A stretch of DNA of 64,000 bases. Origin: Atrina japonica. Its lineage: Eukaryota; Mollusca; Bivalvia; Pterioida; Pinnidae. Shown here in pieces: positions 1-12,350 of this stretch. The stretch is from the NCBI GenBank assembly GCA_030159075.1, contig BROG01000803.1, forward strand, positions 200,001-264,000, written 5' to 3'. Position numbers and translations under genes: made by a program. The notes below the pieces were generated by a model. The model had not been told where the DNA came from and did not search any database. It worked only from the letters and a program-made list of their open reading frames with translations. How positions within the stretch are numbered: position 1 is the stretch's first letter; the number at the start of each line of letters is the position of its first letter.

Positions 1-62
1 AAATATTATAAACATAATACCAAAGTTATAATGCTCAAGACGATCGTTTCTGTCCATTAGAC
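1..62 (+). repeat. R3 dispersed repeat, fragment
   Basis: Carries the R3 signature: a 'caaagttataatgctcaaga' block followed by 'cgatcgtttctgtc' and 'agactt'. The same blocks recur near 2150, 10490, 19165, 19520, 26830 and 59805, and inverted near 11430 and 11780. R3 is a name used only here. No coding capacity is seen, and no family is assigned. Confidence 0.6.
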
Positions 63-1946
63 TTGACTTATTTGAACATTGTTTAAATGATAAATCAGAA
101 TTTGGGTCCAGAATGTTGTCATAAAGTATATTTGTCTTACCCATTAGCGTTTACAAAGACTGGTCATTTTTCCATGTCCTGATGTGTTAGATACATATTG
201 TTTTTAACGTTGTACATATTGGTTTTTCTAAAAAAAAAATTTTTAGAAGAGGACCTGGTGGGCTACAGCTGCAAACTGCAGAATTTTGGGATATGTGTAT
301 CAAAATATAATACATTTATTACACTTTCCTTTTTCTTTTCCGGTAACAAATGAAACACAGAATATTTTTCGACTTGGGAGATGGTGAAAGGAGAAGAACA
401 AACAATTTACGGATGCTAATTTACAGTCTTCAGGATCAATTGCCAAACTAATACTTGAAAGCCGAGGCAGTAAACACAAGAAAGAAATATACGTACGCAT
501 ATAAACAATTTTCTAAGAGTACCGAATTTGTGTTCTTTGTCCGACAAAGACAAAACTATTTCTATGTACATAGTGCATTTAGCAGAAAGGTTAAACTCTG
601 TATCTAAAACTCAAGAAGCTTCTTTCGCATTCTCATGGATGCATAATTTAGCAGGATTTCCCAATCCCTACAAATCCTCCTTATTCATACAAGTGAAAGA
701 ATCAGAAAGTGTTCAAAACCTATAATTGGAAATCAGCAGTGTATTGCTCAGTCCATGTTGACAATGCCCGCAGAGCGATGTTGCAGAAATTAAAACTCTG
801 TCCTATTAATTTTTAAATCATCAAATATATCCCCGAATATCAAGTTGGAATATATTATAGCCGATTACGACATTGTGTTGCAGGTTTTTGTATCGATTAT
901 ATCCTTAACTTTTGCAACATGTTCCTACGTTTCTTTGCTATTTCTTAATGTGTTTAATAGAGCCCGAACGATCTGGGCCTAGGGACTATTCTGACAAATG
1001 TTTACTCAACTTAACGATTTTACACAAATCTTGAGAATTTTCTCAACTTGAGTAAAGTTATGGACCATAAAGCAATATTTTTTGTCAAGTGTACATTTTG
1101 TAGCTGACTTAAGTAATTCTTAACAGCGATATGGCCGCCCCTATGTTCGCCTCGAGATAAACAGACGCTAATGCCATATTATCCATCGCCCTAGGGTTTT
1201 TCGGGATATGTTTAATCCTTTGGTTTCGAAAACAACGTGCTATTTTAGCGAGATAGGTTTAGGAGACCAAAACTTCTTTTTCTGTCGGCTTGTTTTGGCC
1301 ATACTATGTTTGTTTACATTACCAATACGGACAACGTAAATTCAGTCCGGTACATGTGCCCAAGTGTATGTTCCGAGTCATTTATCGTATCTATTGTACT
1401 TGTATCTTGAAAATCGTTTATTATATACATTATACATACTATGACTTTGGTCATGTACTGACATTTTACAAGACGTTTTCAATCTTTTTTAAAAGGTATA
1501 TATCTATTCCCATTTTATGCCACAAAACGTGTTGCCTATTTGATTTTTAAGGCGTTTTATACCTCTTGGTTATTAAATAATTAATCAGGGTCAGAATAAT
1601 GTTCAAACATCGAAGTTAATTGAATCAGGACATAAAGTGGGACATATATCCTGGACAAGATTTACACTGCCCCTTAACACTCTTCCATGTCACATCCGGT
1701 GAGAACAATGCCATGGTATATTCAATAAAAATTAAATCATTTTTTTCTAAGCGATATTAGATCGATCCTACGATGTATAACAAGGTATCCTTAGAACTTT
1801 TGCAAGACTTTGTTCCCGTATACATTACAAAAATAATGTTCCTGGGATGTATTACAATAATGCTCCGAAGATATATCACAAAAGATCATTCCTAACGTAC
1901 AACGTAAGGGGTTGTCTATAAGATATACATGTATTACAGCAGATTT
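63..1946. other. No gene recognised
   Basis: AT-rich sequence with only short open frames lacking recognisable motifs or paired splice sites. Nothing here is supported as a gene. Confidence 0.5.
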
Positions 1947-2072
<126 letters not shown>

Positions 2073-2560
2073 CACGATTCCGGACCGTGGTTTCACGACG
2101 ATGGCTCTTTATATATGTATAATAAACACAATACAAAAGTAACTAAAAAAAAAACCCAAATCCAACACGAGTACTCAAGACGATCATTTCTGTTGATACA
2201 GCTTCACCAGTTATATATCTATCGTTCCGAAAGAAGTAAATGCAATGCCAATAGATTATTTCGTTTTTATAGACTGGAATAGTAACGAAGCAACCGTGAA
2301 AGGTCGTCAGAGTAAATTGTTCATTGACATTCCTGAAAACAAAATCTTATCATTGATATGTTTAGTACTGTGTTATGACAAGATATAAATACTGTTATAA
2401 AATTGGTAAAATACAGTAATTTCTTTTGCTACATATTTGGAATTTTCGAAATAAAATAAAATTTTCTTTTTTACGATAAAACAGTTCCATTCTTTAAATT
2501 GCTTTTTCGACTTTCATGTATTTCAGATCCATGATTTTGTTTCCAATTCTCTGGAATGAT

Positions 2561-2672
2561 TTGTGGTTTCCTTGATCGAGTAGTTAAAGCATCGCTCTTT
2601 GGATCATGAAGTATTTCATTTCATTTCAACCTGGTTTTCTCCTCACCATTAAAAACTGGCCGCAACCATTTA
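2561..2672 (+). repeat. SINE-B fragment, internally deleted
   Basis: The tRNA-like head (a degenerate 'agtggttagagca' region followed by 'ggatcatgaag') is joined to the 3' part 'accattaaaaactggccgc' with the middle missing. It abuts the duplicated promoter-like segment at 2683. Confidence 0.55.
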
Positions 2673-2682
2673 AGTGATAAAA

Positions 2683-2835
2683 TTTAAAGGAAATTTAATG
2701 CAAAACTAACAGAAAAGCGTTCTATATATATTGTATACGCGATCTGCGATAATTCTGGTGATCTGTTGTTACAATTCCATACCTTACCAATTAGATAAGC
2801 AAGTAATACGATAGCTTGGTTCTGCCTTAATTGTT
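2683..2835 (-). promoter_or_regulatory. Duplicate of the upstream region of the Cvsi-like gene
   Basis: Closely resembles 9160-9290, the region upstream of the secreted Cys-rich peptide gene. Shared blocks include a 'ggaaat..aa.gcaaa' block beside the start of transcription, a TATA-like tract (about 2722-2732) and 'tacgatagcttgg'. The matching signal-peptide exon is absent below 2683, where SINE-B sequence lies instead. This looks like the promoter of a second gene copy that has lost its first exon. Confidence 0.5.
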
Positions 2836-5800
2836 TACATGTTACTTGTGTTGGAAGCAATGGGTATATAGTTATTGACCTGTCAGTGTATGTCAAAGCA
2901 AAGCTCATGGTGACCTATTGCGATCGTGTTTTGTTAACCATCCATAAATTATATATTCCCTTATTACTTTTGACAAGACAAGTTGTAAGGTGAAATTTTG
3001 GGGTGGTCCCTGGGGTCATTCCTCATCCCTTATTTTCAGAAATCTCAGTTTTCAAAAACTAATATTTACATACCGACTGCAATTCCCTTCATTGCAAGTA
3101 TATAGAGCGATATATTGTATATTCCGGTAAATGCAGTCGCGTGCGCCTAGTATTAACCGCTTTACTTTTCAGCGTAAGAATATATGAACGAATCAATAAA
3201 GAATAGAATATCACATGTTTATTTCTTATATATTTAATCTTAAAAGCCACAAAACAAATAAAAATCACAGAAAGAAATCGGAAACACGAGACTACATCTG
3301 TAGCACATTGTACAGCCTACAGGCCCCATATGGCGATATATCTAGGTCATGTTATGACCAGAACCACAGACCACCGTCTGGCACAGAAATGAAAGTTCGC
3401 TTCATAGTTACAACAGACAAAAAAGAGAGTAAGGCCTAGTGCAACTTTGTCAAGCATCTCTTGATAAACAAGTCGATTTGTTTGCCTTCACTGGATATTT
3501 TTATCAGAAACAATTCGTCACCAGCATCGTGTGAAATCAGGTCGTGTGAAATAGGCCTACTTACGTTGGTTACGTACCAATCAGTCATCGTGGTTCCCAG
3601 CTGCTTGGTAAAAATGTCAAATAAAATGGCTACTTTCAGTTGTCATGAATGAATATTAGCTGTCACACTCAAACTTTCTATAGTATATCCCATTAATAAT
3701 ATATCAGAATTCAAACGCAAATTCGTTGTAAATACATTATACAGCATACTCATGGGCGCGGCCATTTGCATTTTCAATTCTCTTCTGACACATTTAACCT
3801 TCCGGTTACCAAGCAGACAAATATTCTAAAATAACTTAAAAACAAATCTGACTCTTATTCAAAATTTTCCATATCACTAGTTTCTTTCAAAATGATATGA
3901 AAATAAGAAAATAAACCTTAATTCCATTTAGTATTTCCGGACAGAAAAGGGGAACTACTTCTCGTCTCACACAGCTGTTTAGCTGTTACGTCATATGAAA
4001 AAACTCCTACCGCAAAGCCCATTAAATAGAATGAATTTCGTAACCAGCTGACTACAGATTAACAGAAAATGCTTTACAGTCGTGCCGCCATGTCCGGTGG
4101 AGTTGGGCAGTTGATATGTGATAAATCCCAGAATGCGATGGGACGAGTTAAAAATGGATCGAGATCACCCGATATACCCTGTACGTGGACAATTTCAGAA
4201 ACGAATGTTTTGAAATGACGGAAAATACCAACTTTGCCTGATTTAGGTATGAGATGATGATGTACGAAAATAAACGCAAAAGGCTATAAGAATATATATA
4301 TTAACTGCAAACACCACGTGCTTATTGGACACTCAATAATCTTCGGTAAACATTACCAAAAGTTGATTTGCAATGCTCATAGTAATGGCGGACAAAAAAA
4401 CTTGATATTACGGCTTGCGTTTGACACGATTGTTGCAATTATACGCATCCATTTGTTATTCTAACCATCAGATGGTCTCTTTGGGATATATATGAGATAA
4501 GATATTATATATCAAAGTACTGAAAGCCGGGCTTACAGATACACAAGTAATAATACTGCCTATTTTTATTCTATTGGTGTTATTGATTCATCAATATTCT
4601 CAAACTGTGTTTTAATTCTTTACTAATACAAAGGCATTTATCTATCCAAAAATTTCATTTATACATTTATTTATTTATTCATTTATACATCTAATTCTTT
4701 GTTTATCTACCTATATATGTCTACCTAGTAATAATCTGTTTATTTATGACTGTTTCGCAAAAAAATATCAATGTATTTAGTTCTTATTACTGAGTGACCT
4801 AAACACGGTTCTTTCAACAGTTACTTTTTCTCATTGTATTTGATCGACTCGTAGCTTGCGAACAATATTTACAATGTCTCCGTATTTGAAAGAAATTATT
4901 TATTTACGATTTCAGGTCGACACAGATTAACAATTAAGATATAAATATAACATTTTACTCACTGTGTCCGTTTGATATGAGCTTCAACGACCGTACATAG
5001 AAGATATAGGGCCTACTCTTGATTATTGTCTAATTAATAGTTCAAAAATCACATCTAAGACCCCAAACCTCGTTATCTTGACTGTTGTTTGAGTTACCTG
5101 TATGAAATAATAAATTATTGCTTTTTCCGGTAAAGTTATAAACGGTGTTGTTAAAACGCGTTCAAATAATTAACTTTAATACCATTTGAGAGTTACACAA
5201 GGTGAACAATAAATCCTTAATATTTCATATACCAATTTCAAAATAGGCCTAGTATATGTCCGTTTTCATGTTAAAAAAGCTATAAGAAAGGTACATTTCA
5301 GTCGTTTTGATTACAGGTTGGAGGGTCTATTAAAAATCGCATTTTTATCACCAAATGACAAATTAAAACATAATTGTTGTTTTATCAATATATTCAATAA
5401 TAACATATCGGGCACATTTTACCTGTTATATATTCTTATTGACAATATTTTGACCGGCATGATAACTTTTTTCCGCATACAAGTCTTTACCGCGTTCTGC
5501 TAAGCACTCTCGATCAATAACACCGACAACTCTGTGTATTACTGTTAGAGGTTGTCCGACTCATTGTGTGTGAAAAGATACAAACAACTTCCAATTTACT
5601 ATGATATTAAGATGAAAATTATGTATCTAAAAATGTCTAGATCGTGTTGAAGCAACTGTGTGAACAACACCAGAACATTTAATACTCTTTTATTTACATT
5701 ACATACATGCACTATATCATATCACGCGCGCAGTTTCATTTATTCTGGTGGTACTGCGGAGACCAAAAACATGCGCGAAAAGACAATTGCGCACAACATT

Positions 5801-5985
5801 ACGGCTGCTATAGCCGACTATCGCCTTTGGCGATATGTCCGGATAAAAATGGACATGTAAAATTTTTCACCTTCGACAGCTCATATTGCTTTAAATCATC
5901 GGAAATTACCACTAAACATATGTTTATGTGCTCCTAATGACTAGACAAGTTGTATATTACAACTCGCTTTTCTCTCAATTTTCGG
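2836..5985. other. Gene-poor stretch
   Basis: Short frames only, with no domain motif, no convincing exon pair and no retroelement protein. The sequence is AT-rich with a few simple runs of 'tttat'. Confidence 0.45.
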
Positions 5986-5989
5986 ATGC

Positions 5990-6575
5990 TATGGTGAAAC
6001 TAAAGTTTCTCTGATCACCTAGATGGACTGGGTTACATGAAGAGATAGGGGTGGTTTGGGAGACTTTTGTAACCGACTGCTGTTACAATTATACCTTGTT
6101 AGATGAGGCATTAAGATTTCTACCAACATTGTGAAATTCATGTGCCTTTGGGCAAGATTACTGCTCCTAGGGCAGGGCCAAAATGGTTAAATTGTGGAAA
6201 AAACATTATTGTAGAAAATCTAAGTCTCCTTTGTGCATTATGAAGAAAGACTGAATCCATGATTAGAATGAGCAAAAACTTTTACCATAATTGTAAAATT
6301 CGTGAACATTTTGGTTGGTAAGACACAAAAAAGTGATTGATGTCTTTATTTTGTGCATCTAATCCGGATATACCGAAATCACATCTCACTGTTATATGAT
6401 TAAACTTACTATCCTATAAAAGGATTGAAACTTGTCAGTATTGTATGATATTTAAATCAATATATCCATCATCTATTATGAAGCATAAAGAGCACATAGT
6501 TGACAAAATGATTTCTAAAGACCAACAATTTTGCATACTCAGGTGACCGTTAAGGCCCATGGACCTCTAGTTACA
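5990..6575. repeat. Dispersed non-coding repeat ending in a 'gaccgttaaggcccatgg' block
   Basis: The right end 'caggtgaccgttaaggccca' followed by 'tggacctct' resembles the terminus of a MITE-like repeat that I recall as abundant in bivalve genomes. The interior is non-coding. The left boundary is a guess, because no clean inverted terminus was found. Confidence 0.35.
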
Positions 6576-7019
6576 ACGTAGAATTATGTAGAATTAATAT
6601 ATATGCCTAGTTGATTAACACGAAGAACAAATATGATACCTTGACTATAATTATGTAGATTGTTTAATATTCTTTCGATAATGAGAAATTCGACAAATTA
6701 TCATACATTGGATGTATGACATGATGCAGAAAATTTCCAATGTTAAGTGTTTTATTTGTTTTATTTTATTTTTTTATCATCTCTTCTCTGAAGAAATAGA
6801 CAGTAATGTGGAAAGGAGTGAATGATAGTACAAGTGTCGTTCACTAAATATTACAATTCTCTGAATGAGACAACGTGGACAATAGACGTAGGTTTATTTT
6901 TATTTATGCAATAATCTATACAATACATTGTTGTCATGTACCTTGTATATTCAAGGGTGATGATGCACTGAAATAAGAAAAGAGATCTTCAGTTTCATTT
7001 AACAGAATCATACAAAAGA

Positions 7020-7024
<5 letters not shown>

Positions 7025-7088
<64 letters not shown>
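7025..7088. repeat. (AG)n microsatellite
   Basis: Uninterrupted AG dinucleotide of about 64 bp. Confidence 0.97.
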
Positions 7089-7091
<3 letters not shown>

Positions 7092-7111
7092 GTCTAAATA
7101 TCTATATATCG

Positions 7112-7235
7112 TGGCAACCAGTTTTTTTTTTATGGTAGATGACCTTCAGCACGTAAACTGGCAAACTTTCCCACAACATTCCACTTATGATACAGCGGGC
7201 CTCGAATATGCTTTGACCAAAAGTAATGAGGGACG
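7112..7235 (-). repeat. SINE-B fragment
   Basis: Degenerate copy of the 'ggtggcggccagttttta' to 'gttcgaacctgcgctgacc' block seen in better copies at 13264, 27211 and 51190. Confidence 0.55.
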
Positions 7236-7385
7236 ACATGATTCAAGCCTAACAAAACGAGAGGGACAAAAATATTGTATCCCGCATGCTAGTGTCAGTC
7301 AGTTACAATGCGATAAATAAAATAATAATTATTTTCTACACGTGGGTGTCAAGAGTTTCGGGTGGAAATGTTCGTTCGCTGAATT

Positions 7386-7588
7386 TTATATATACTTACA
7401 ACAGTGACAATGACCAAGATGATCACAATGTCCATGTGCACCACCAAGGCAAGAACATTGATGCCCAGGTTGGCAATGATGAGTATGTTCGCAGTGGCAG
7501 TGTCCATCAATGCAGTGAGGTGCCTGGTCGCCACAGTTTGTGCAGTCATCTGGCATTGTGCAAGCTTCAAATTGTGCCATGGCAACAA
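7386..7588 (-). CDS. Secreted Cys/His-rich peptide, exon 2 (Cvsi-like protease inhibitor)
   Basis: Second exon of a two-exon minus-strand gene; exon 1 lies at 9084-9126. An acceptor (a pyrimidine-rich tract ending in cag) precedes base 7588, and the exon starts in phase 1, matching the donor of exon 1. It encodes about 66 residues with around 14 cysteines and many histidines in closely spaced C-x-C and H-C pairs, for example CIDGHCHCEHTHHC. Spacing and composition resemble molluscan 'serine protease inhibitor Cvsi-2-like' peptides (family I84), extracellular inhibitors linked to oyster defence. That assignment is from memory and moderate. Translation stops at 7386, but a strong donor (GTAAGT) at 7399-7394 leaves room for a further 3' exon. 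Other possibilities are a metal-binding or antimicrobial peptide. Confidence 0.6.
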
Positions 7589-7780
7589 CTGTGAATAATC
7601 GAAACAATAGATGATAATGCAAATCTGTTCTAGACAACTTTCACATCTCTGGACCAAAACTTTTGAAAATTGCGTGTCTGTTATATAGGATATTTAGAAA
7701 TAATTTAATTTACGTTATTATAACTCATGTTTTTTTCGCACAAATTAAATTTTCTCTGTCTTATATGTACTAAAACCCAA

Positions 7781-8060
7781 TTGTTTGCGATTACTCCGTT
7801 TCATTAAGTGAAATGTCGAGTTTCCTGTTCAACAGCGATTGTAGAAAAGTCTGTATCAGTTGTGACGAGGATTCGTTCCTCAGGTATTTCCTTTGGATTT
7901 GACTATGGACTCATGACGGGTGTGACCGGTCAACAGGGGATGATTACTCCTCCATGGCACCCGATCCAACCTCTTGATTTCCAGAGGTCCACGTTTGTCC
8001 ATTTTTTTTTTACAAGATTCGTATGTACATGTATATTCTGGACACCGTAAAGATTTATAC
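7781..8060 (+). repeat. T-tail repeat (3' flank of Penelope-like copies)
   Basis: Shares 'gtttgcgattactc.gtttca', 'gtgaccggtcaacagggga' and 'ccagaggtcc.cgtttgtcca' with 55243-55530 and 63791-64000. At those two sites the block directly follows Penelope-like coding sequence. Here it stands alone in the intron of the Cvsi-like gene. Confidence 0.6.
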
Positions 8061-8215
8061 TTTGTTATCCGAGATTTTTTTATTTATTGATTTATCCTAA
8101 CATATATAATATTATATCATTCTTAACATATATCACAGGAGATTCTTCCTGAAAATATATCGCTAGAAATTGTTCCTAACTTGTAAAGATTGCTCAATGA
8201 AAAAATCACAAGAGA

Positions 8216-8277
8216 TTGTTTGCGATTACTCCGTTTCATTAAGTGAAATGTCGAGTTTCCTGTTCAACAGCGATTGT
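8216..8277 (+). repeat. 62-bp identical copy of the start of the T-tail
   Basis: Matches 7781-7842 base for base by eye, in direct orientation 435 bp apart. Confidence 0.85.
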
Positions 8278-8387
8278 TGAAAAGTTGAAAAAGATTGGAA
8301 TAATTGGTATATGTAGGAAGCTAACCGTACAAATGTTGCTAAGCTTTTTTTTCTAAAAGTCTAAAACTCATAAGTTTCATGCTTAGA

Positions 8388-8665
8388 TGTTTGTTTGTTT
8401 ACTGTTGTTTAACATCCCACTCAAGAATATTTCACTCATAAGGAGACGTCAGCAAATGCCGGTGAAGGGCTTCAAAATTTGGCCTATGCTCGGCACGTAC
8501 GGCCATTGAACAGTGAGGGTTCTTTAACGTGTCGACACCTACTGTGACACGGGACCTCGGTTTTTACTGTGTCATCGGAAGGACAGGAAACCAACCTGCC
8601 GCCAGCTGGGCTCGAACTCACGATCAAGAATCGAGCGCGCTACCGACTGAGCCAGGCCGGCTTTA
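8388..8665 (-). mobile_element. SINE-A, tRNA-derived
   Basis: In minus orientation the head has an A-box-like 'tggctcagtcgg' and a B-box-like 'gttcgagccc' (RNA polymerase III promoter), and the 3' tail ends in 'aacaa..gtaaacaaaca'. It is flanked by a 12-bp target duplication 'ttcatgcttaga' at 8376-8387 and 8666-8677. Length is 278 bp. Confidence 0.85.
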
Positions 8666-9083
8666 TTCATGCTTAGAATTGTGTGATGACTAGATGAACA
8701 TTATCGAACAAATATGTCAGAGGACAGTATCTATATGACTTGATTGTTCAAATTTAGATCAAAATCTTTTTTTTTCTTTTCTACGATAAAAATTATTTCT
8801 TCAACATATTATTTCAGATGTATTGTTGAATTTTTTTTTCTCTCAATTGACCTAGAGTCAGTTTCTATCTGAATGTATATAAAACGTGTATTTTGACTTG
8901 ACTAACACCATGTTTAAAAACAAAACTAAAATATAATTCCTTGCTAAAATCGCGTACCCTACATACAATTGTGAGAAATAATCTGTAATAATGAGTAATC
9001 AACAACAAAGGAACAAAATAACTAATAAATGATCAAATTAAAACAAATCAATTATGTATAAATGTATACTTAGTTTTACTTAC

Positions 9084-9126
9084 CAAGGCAAGCGAAAGCA
9101 ACGGCAAGGACGAACAGGGCACGCAT
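9084..9126 (-). CDS. Secreted Cys/His-rich peptide, exon 1 (signal peptide)
   Basis: The ATG at 9126-9124 begins MRALFVLAVAFACLG, a compact signal peptide with one basic residue and a hydrophobic core. The exon ends in phase 1 at a strong donor (GTAAGTA). Joining it to the exon starting at 7588 keeps the frame and puts the likely cleavage near 'ACL-VVAMAQFEA', directly before the Cys-rich domain. The 1.5-kb intron holds a SINE-A and two T-tail pieces. A TATA-like box lies about 70 bp upstream. Confidence 0.65.
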
Positions 9127-9188
9127 TTTGAAAATTCAAGTGTTTCACGTTTGGAAGGAAATCTAACGCAAAGTTAACAAAGAAAAGT

Positions 9189-9200
9189 GTTATATATACA
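9189..9200 (-). promoter_or_regulatory. TATA-like box of the Cvsi-like gene
   Basis: 'tatatata' tract 65-75 bp upstream of the ATG, conserved in position in the duplicated segment at 2722-2732. Confidence 0.45.
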
Positions 9201-9939
9201 TGTGAACCACCGACATGACCTATTATGACCATTTACTACCTTTCAGATTAGAAAGGTAAGTGATACGATAGCTTGGTCATGCCTAAATTACTGGGATGGT
9301 ATTGACCTCGGGATCAGTAAAAAGTATTGGGGTATATTTATCATACATGCTAGTGTTTGGCAATAGAACCAATTATTATTCTTCATGCAGTTTTGTTGCA
9401 AGCAGTTTAAAATTTTTGACCCCCTCATTTTCAGACAAATGTTTGAGAATAGATCTAGGGTTGTCTTCAAACTTGCTACAAAGCTTTATTATCATAACCA
9501 TACGATACATATCAAGTCTGAATTACACGTACTGACCATTCTTTTTTATTTACCCACCAGTCCCGAGGGCAATCTGGCATATATTCTACTCAAAGTTTGC
9601 TAAGCACCAATAATATTTTTTTATATATATATTTTGCTGTATGCCAGTTATTAGTTGTATTTATTTTATGCACCTGGTTAGTCATTTATAAAACATTACA
9701 AACAAATGTTTTAACAATTGTAATTTTTTCGGGGTTTATTTTTAATTAGAATGGGATGATGTTAAAGATGAGTATGTTCATAATTGTGAAAAAGATAAAT
9801 TTTTTTGTGGGTTTTTGGTTTTGGGGGGTGTTTTGTTGGTTGTGCCCCGCCCCCCCCCCCCCAAAAAAAAAAAAAGAATTATCGATGGAACTGATTTGGG
9901 TTTATTAACGAGTATGTGCTGTCAATGGCAGTTCAACAT

Positions 9940-10485
9940 TGTTGTTGCATGCCCTCTATCAGATTTTGTACCACCGCTTGTGGAATGGCATTCCACTATT
10001 CTACAGTGGAGGCACCAAGTTCCTGGGTGCTTTTTGGTTGGACCTGACGGGCTGAAATGCGGACCTGTAACTCATTCCACATGTGCTCAATGGGATATAG
10101 GTCGGGGAATCGGGCTGGCCAGTCCAAACGAGTAATACGCTCTCTTTGCATGCACTTTTTGATGATATTGGCATATGAGGATGGGCATTATCGTCCATCA
10201 ATATTAATCCATCAGCATACAGCATACAGCCTTACTTGGGTATCGGAAAATATTATCTCGATACCGCTGGGCAGTCCGTGCGCCTCCGTCAAGGGCAACT
10301 AAGTTAGTGCGTCCTTCCCAACTGATTCCACAACAGAACACATTACTGAGCTCCACCATACCGGTCATGATCAGCAATTTTTGCAGCATGAATCCTTTCC
10401 CCTGGCATTCAATATACTCTAGCATGCCTATTCTATGGACTACTGAGACTCATCGTTAAAGAGGACAGGACACCAGTCCATTGTT
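9940..10485 (-). pseudogene. Tc1/mariner-like transposase remnant (catalytic domain)
   Basis: Reading down the minus strand, scattered frames give in order a degenerate first catalytic block ('VLFNDES'), 'GISWEGRTNLV' with 'TAQRYRDNI', then 'LMDDNAHPH' (second Asp), and a 'W..QPDSP..IPLSTCGM' block like the 'W....PDLNPIEH.W' motif of Tc1-like transposases. The frames change several times and no terminal inverted repeats were located, so it is dead. The N-terminal DNA-binding domain is not seen. Confidence 0.7.
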
Positions 10486-10487
10486 GC

Positions 10488-10990
10488 CAAAGTTATAATG
10501 CTAAAACGATCGTTTTTGTCAATTAGACCAATGTTAAACAGATAATCAAAAAGAGAAAGTGGTATCAGACAAGGCCTAATAATAAATCTAAACGTATTGC
10601 CAAAATCCGTCAAATTGTTTGTTTATTGTTGTTTAACGTCCCACTCAAGAATATTTCACTTATATGGAAACGTCAGCAAATGCCGGTGAAGGGCTACAGA
10701 TTTTGGCCTATGCTCGGCACTTACGGCCATTGAGCAGTGAGGGTTCTTTAACGTGCCGACACCTACTGTGACACGGGACCACGGATTTTATTGTCTCATC
10801 CGACACACAGGAAACCAACCTGCCGCCGACTGGACTCGAACTCACGACCTCACGATCAAAAGTCGAGCGCGCTACCGACTGAGCCAGGCCGGCTCCCAAA
10901 ATCCGTCCAAGAGTAACCATTGCAAAATGATGGCTTTAGAAGAATTTAGTATTTTAAATGGTGCTATATCTGAAACGATTCTAATTACAA
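10488..10990 (+). repeat. R3 dispersed repeat, split by a SINE
   Basis: The R3 left half ('caaagttataatgct' through 'gccaaaatccgtc') continues after the SINE as 'ccaaaatccgtccaagagta' to 'aaatggtgctat', matching the uninterrupted copy at 19165-19410. Confidence 0.7.
10612..10895 (-). mobile_element. SINE-A inserted in R3
   Basis: tRNA-derived head at the high-coordinate end and tail at the low end. Flanked by the 12-bp target duplication 'ccaaaatccgtc' at 10600-10611 and 10896-10907. Length is 284 bp. Confidence 0.88.
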
Positions 10991-10999
10991 AACCTTAAA

Positions 11000-12080
11000 A
11001 CAACGTAATATATGATCAATGGAAACTTTAAATGCCGATTGTATTCAATACTTTTTCTCGCTTGCGTCAGAAGCGGATTAATAGCTTCTTTTGGTACAGC
11101 TCTAGAATATCAACAAGAAGGGCCCTGGTTCAATCCCGGAACGTGCTAGATAGGCGAGTTTTCATCTCCGGTCCGTACTATAGTAAAAACTTTTATCAAC
11201 TATAGTAAAAGCTTTTATTTATCTTTGGTATCTGCGATTTTCAAGTAGTAAAAACTTATTTATTATAAAAATTTTGATTTATTATAGTTAAAACTTTGGT
11301 TTACTATAGTAAAAACTTTTGTATCTCGTTATCTGGCATGTCATAATAAAGTTTGATTAAATATGTACATGTTATTGATAAAATACAAGTTTTACTGTCC
11401 AGCTTGCTTAGTCATATAAATTATTTACTAATTGACAGAAACGATCGTCTTGAGTATTATAACTTTGGGTTTATGTTTATAATATTTATATCCGCTAGGT
11501 CGTTGCCACTGCTGGTGGACCGTTTGAGGTCCCGAGGGTATACATAAACCTAGTACCCGGTCTTTCGGTTAACAGCTGATAATCTTACACTAAAGTAATA
11601 TTTGGCACTGATAACACTATTTAAATTCTAAATTATTCAAAAGCTAAGATGGTCATTTTTTTAACAGTTGTTACTTTTAGACGGAGTTTGCTACTCATTT
11701 GGATTTATTATTTGGCCTTGTATTACACCACTTTCCCTTTAGAAAATCTGTCTAAAATTGGAGCTTAACTGATAAAGTCTAATTAACAGAAACTTTCGTC
11801 TTGAGAATTATAACTTTGGTATTATGTTTATAATAAAATTACAACTGATAACTGGGATGTTACAAACATATACACTATTGCAACTTGTACAAACTATTTT
11901 TACGACGTTGTACATGTGGTTAGATACCCACCTACCTACAAACCTACTATCTATTAGAATTAAACCTAAAATAAAATAATTTAATTTTTGTATAAGACAG
12001 CAACCGTGATTGGCCTTTGCATCTATTTTATTTGTCGATAAAATGGCTAGGTTCCTTAGACACGTTCACTTCCGGAAATG
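11000..12080. other. No gene; inverted R3 pieces
   Basis: Contains inverted R3 fragments at about 11425-11475 and 11770-11835, and a run of repeated 'actatagtaaaaactttt' phrases at 11175-11320. No supported coding sequence. Confidence 0.5.
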
Positions 12081-12350
12081 AGCTGGCCTGGCTCAGTCGG
12101 TAGCGCGTTCGACTCTTGATCGTGAGTTCGAGTCCAGCCGGCGGCAGGTTGGATTCCTGCCCTTCGGATGAGACAGTAAAACCGAAGTCTCGTGTCACAG
12201 TAGGTGTTGGCACGTTAAAGAACCCTCACTGCTCAATGGCCGTACGTGCCGAGCATAGGCCAAAATTTGAAGCCCTTCACCGGCATATGGTGACGTCTCC
12301 ATATGAGTGAAATATTCTTGAGTGGGACCTTAAACAACAATAAACAAACA
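12081..12350 (+). mobile_element. SINE-A
   Basis: Head 'ctggcctggctcagtcggta' with a B-box-like 'gttcgagtcc', body 'ggcacgttaaagaaccctca', and tail 'taaacaacaataaacaaaca'. No clear target duplication. Confidence 0.85.

Noticed and set aside
12084..12150. tRNA gene (also at other SINE-A heads)
   Set aside because: Same reason: tRNA-derived SINE heads with conserved non-tRNA bodies and tails, several with target duplications.
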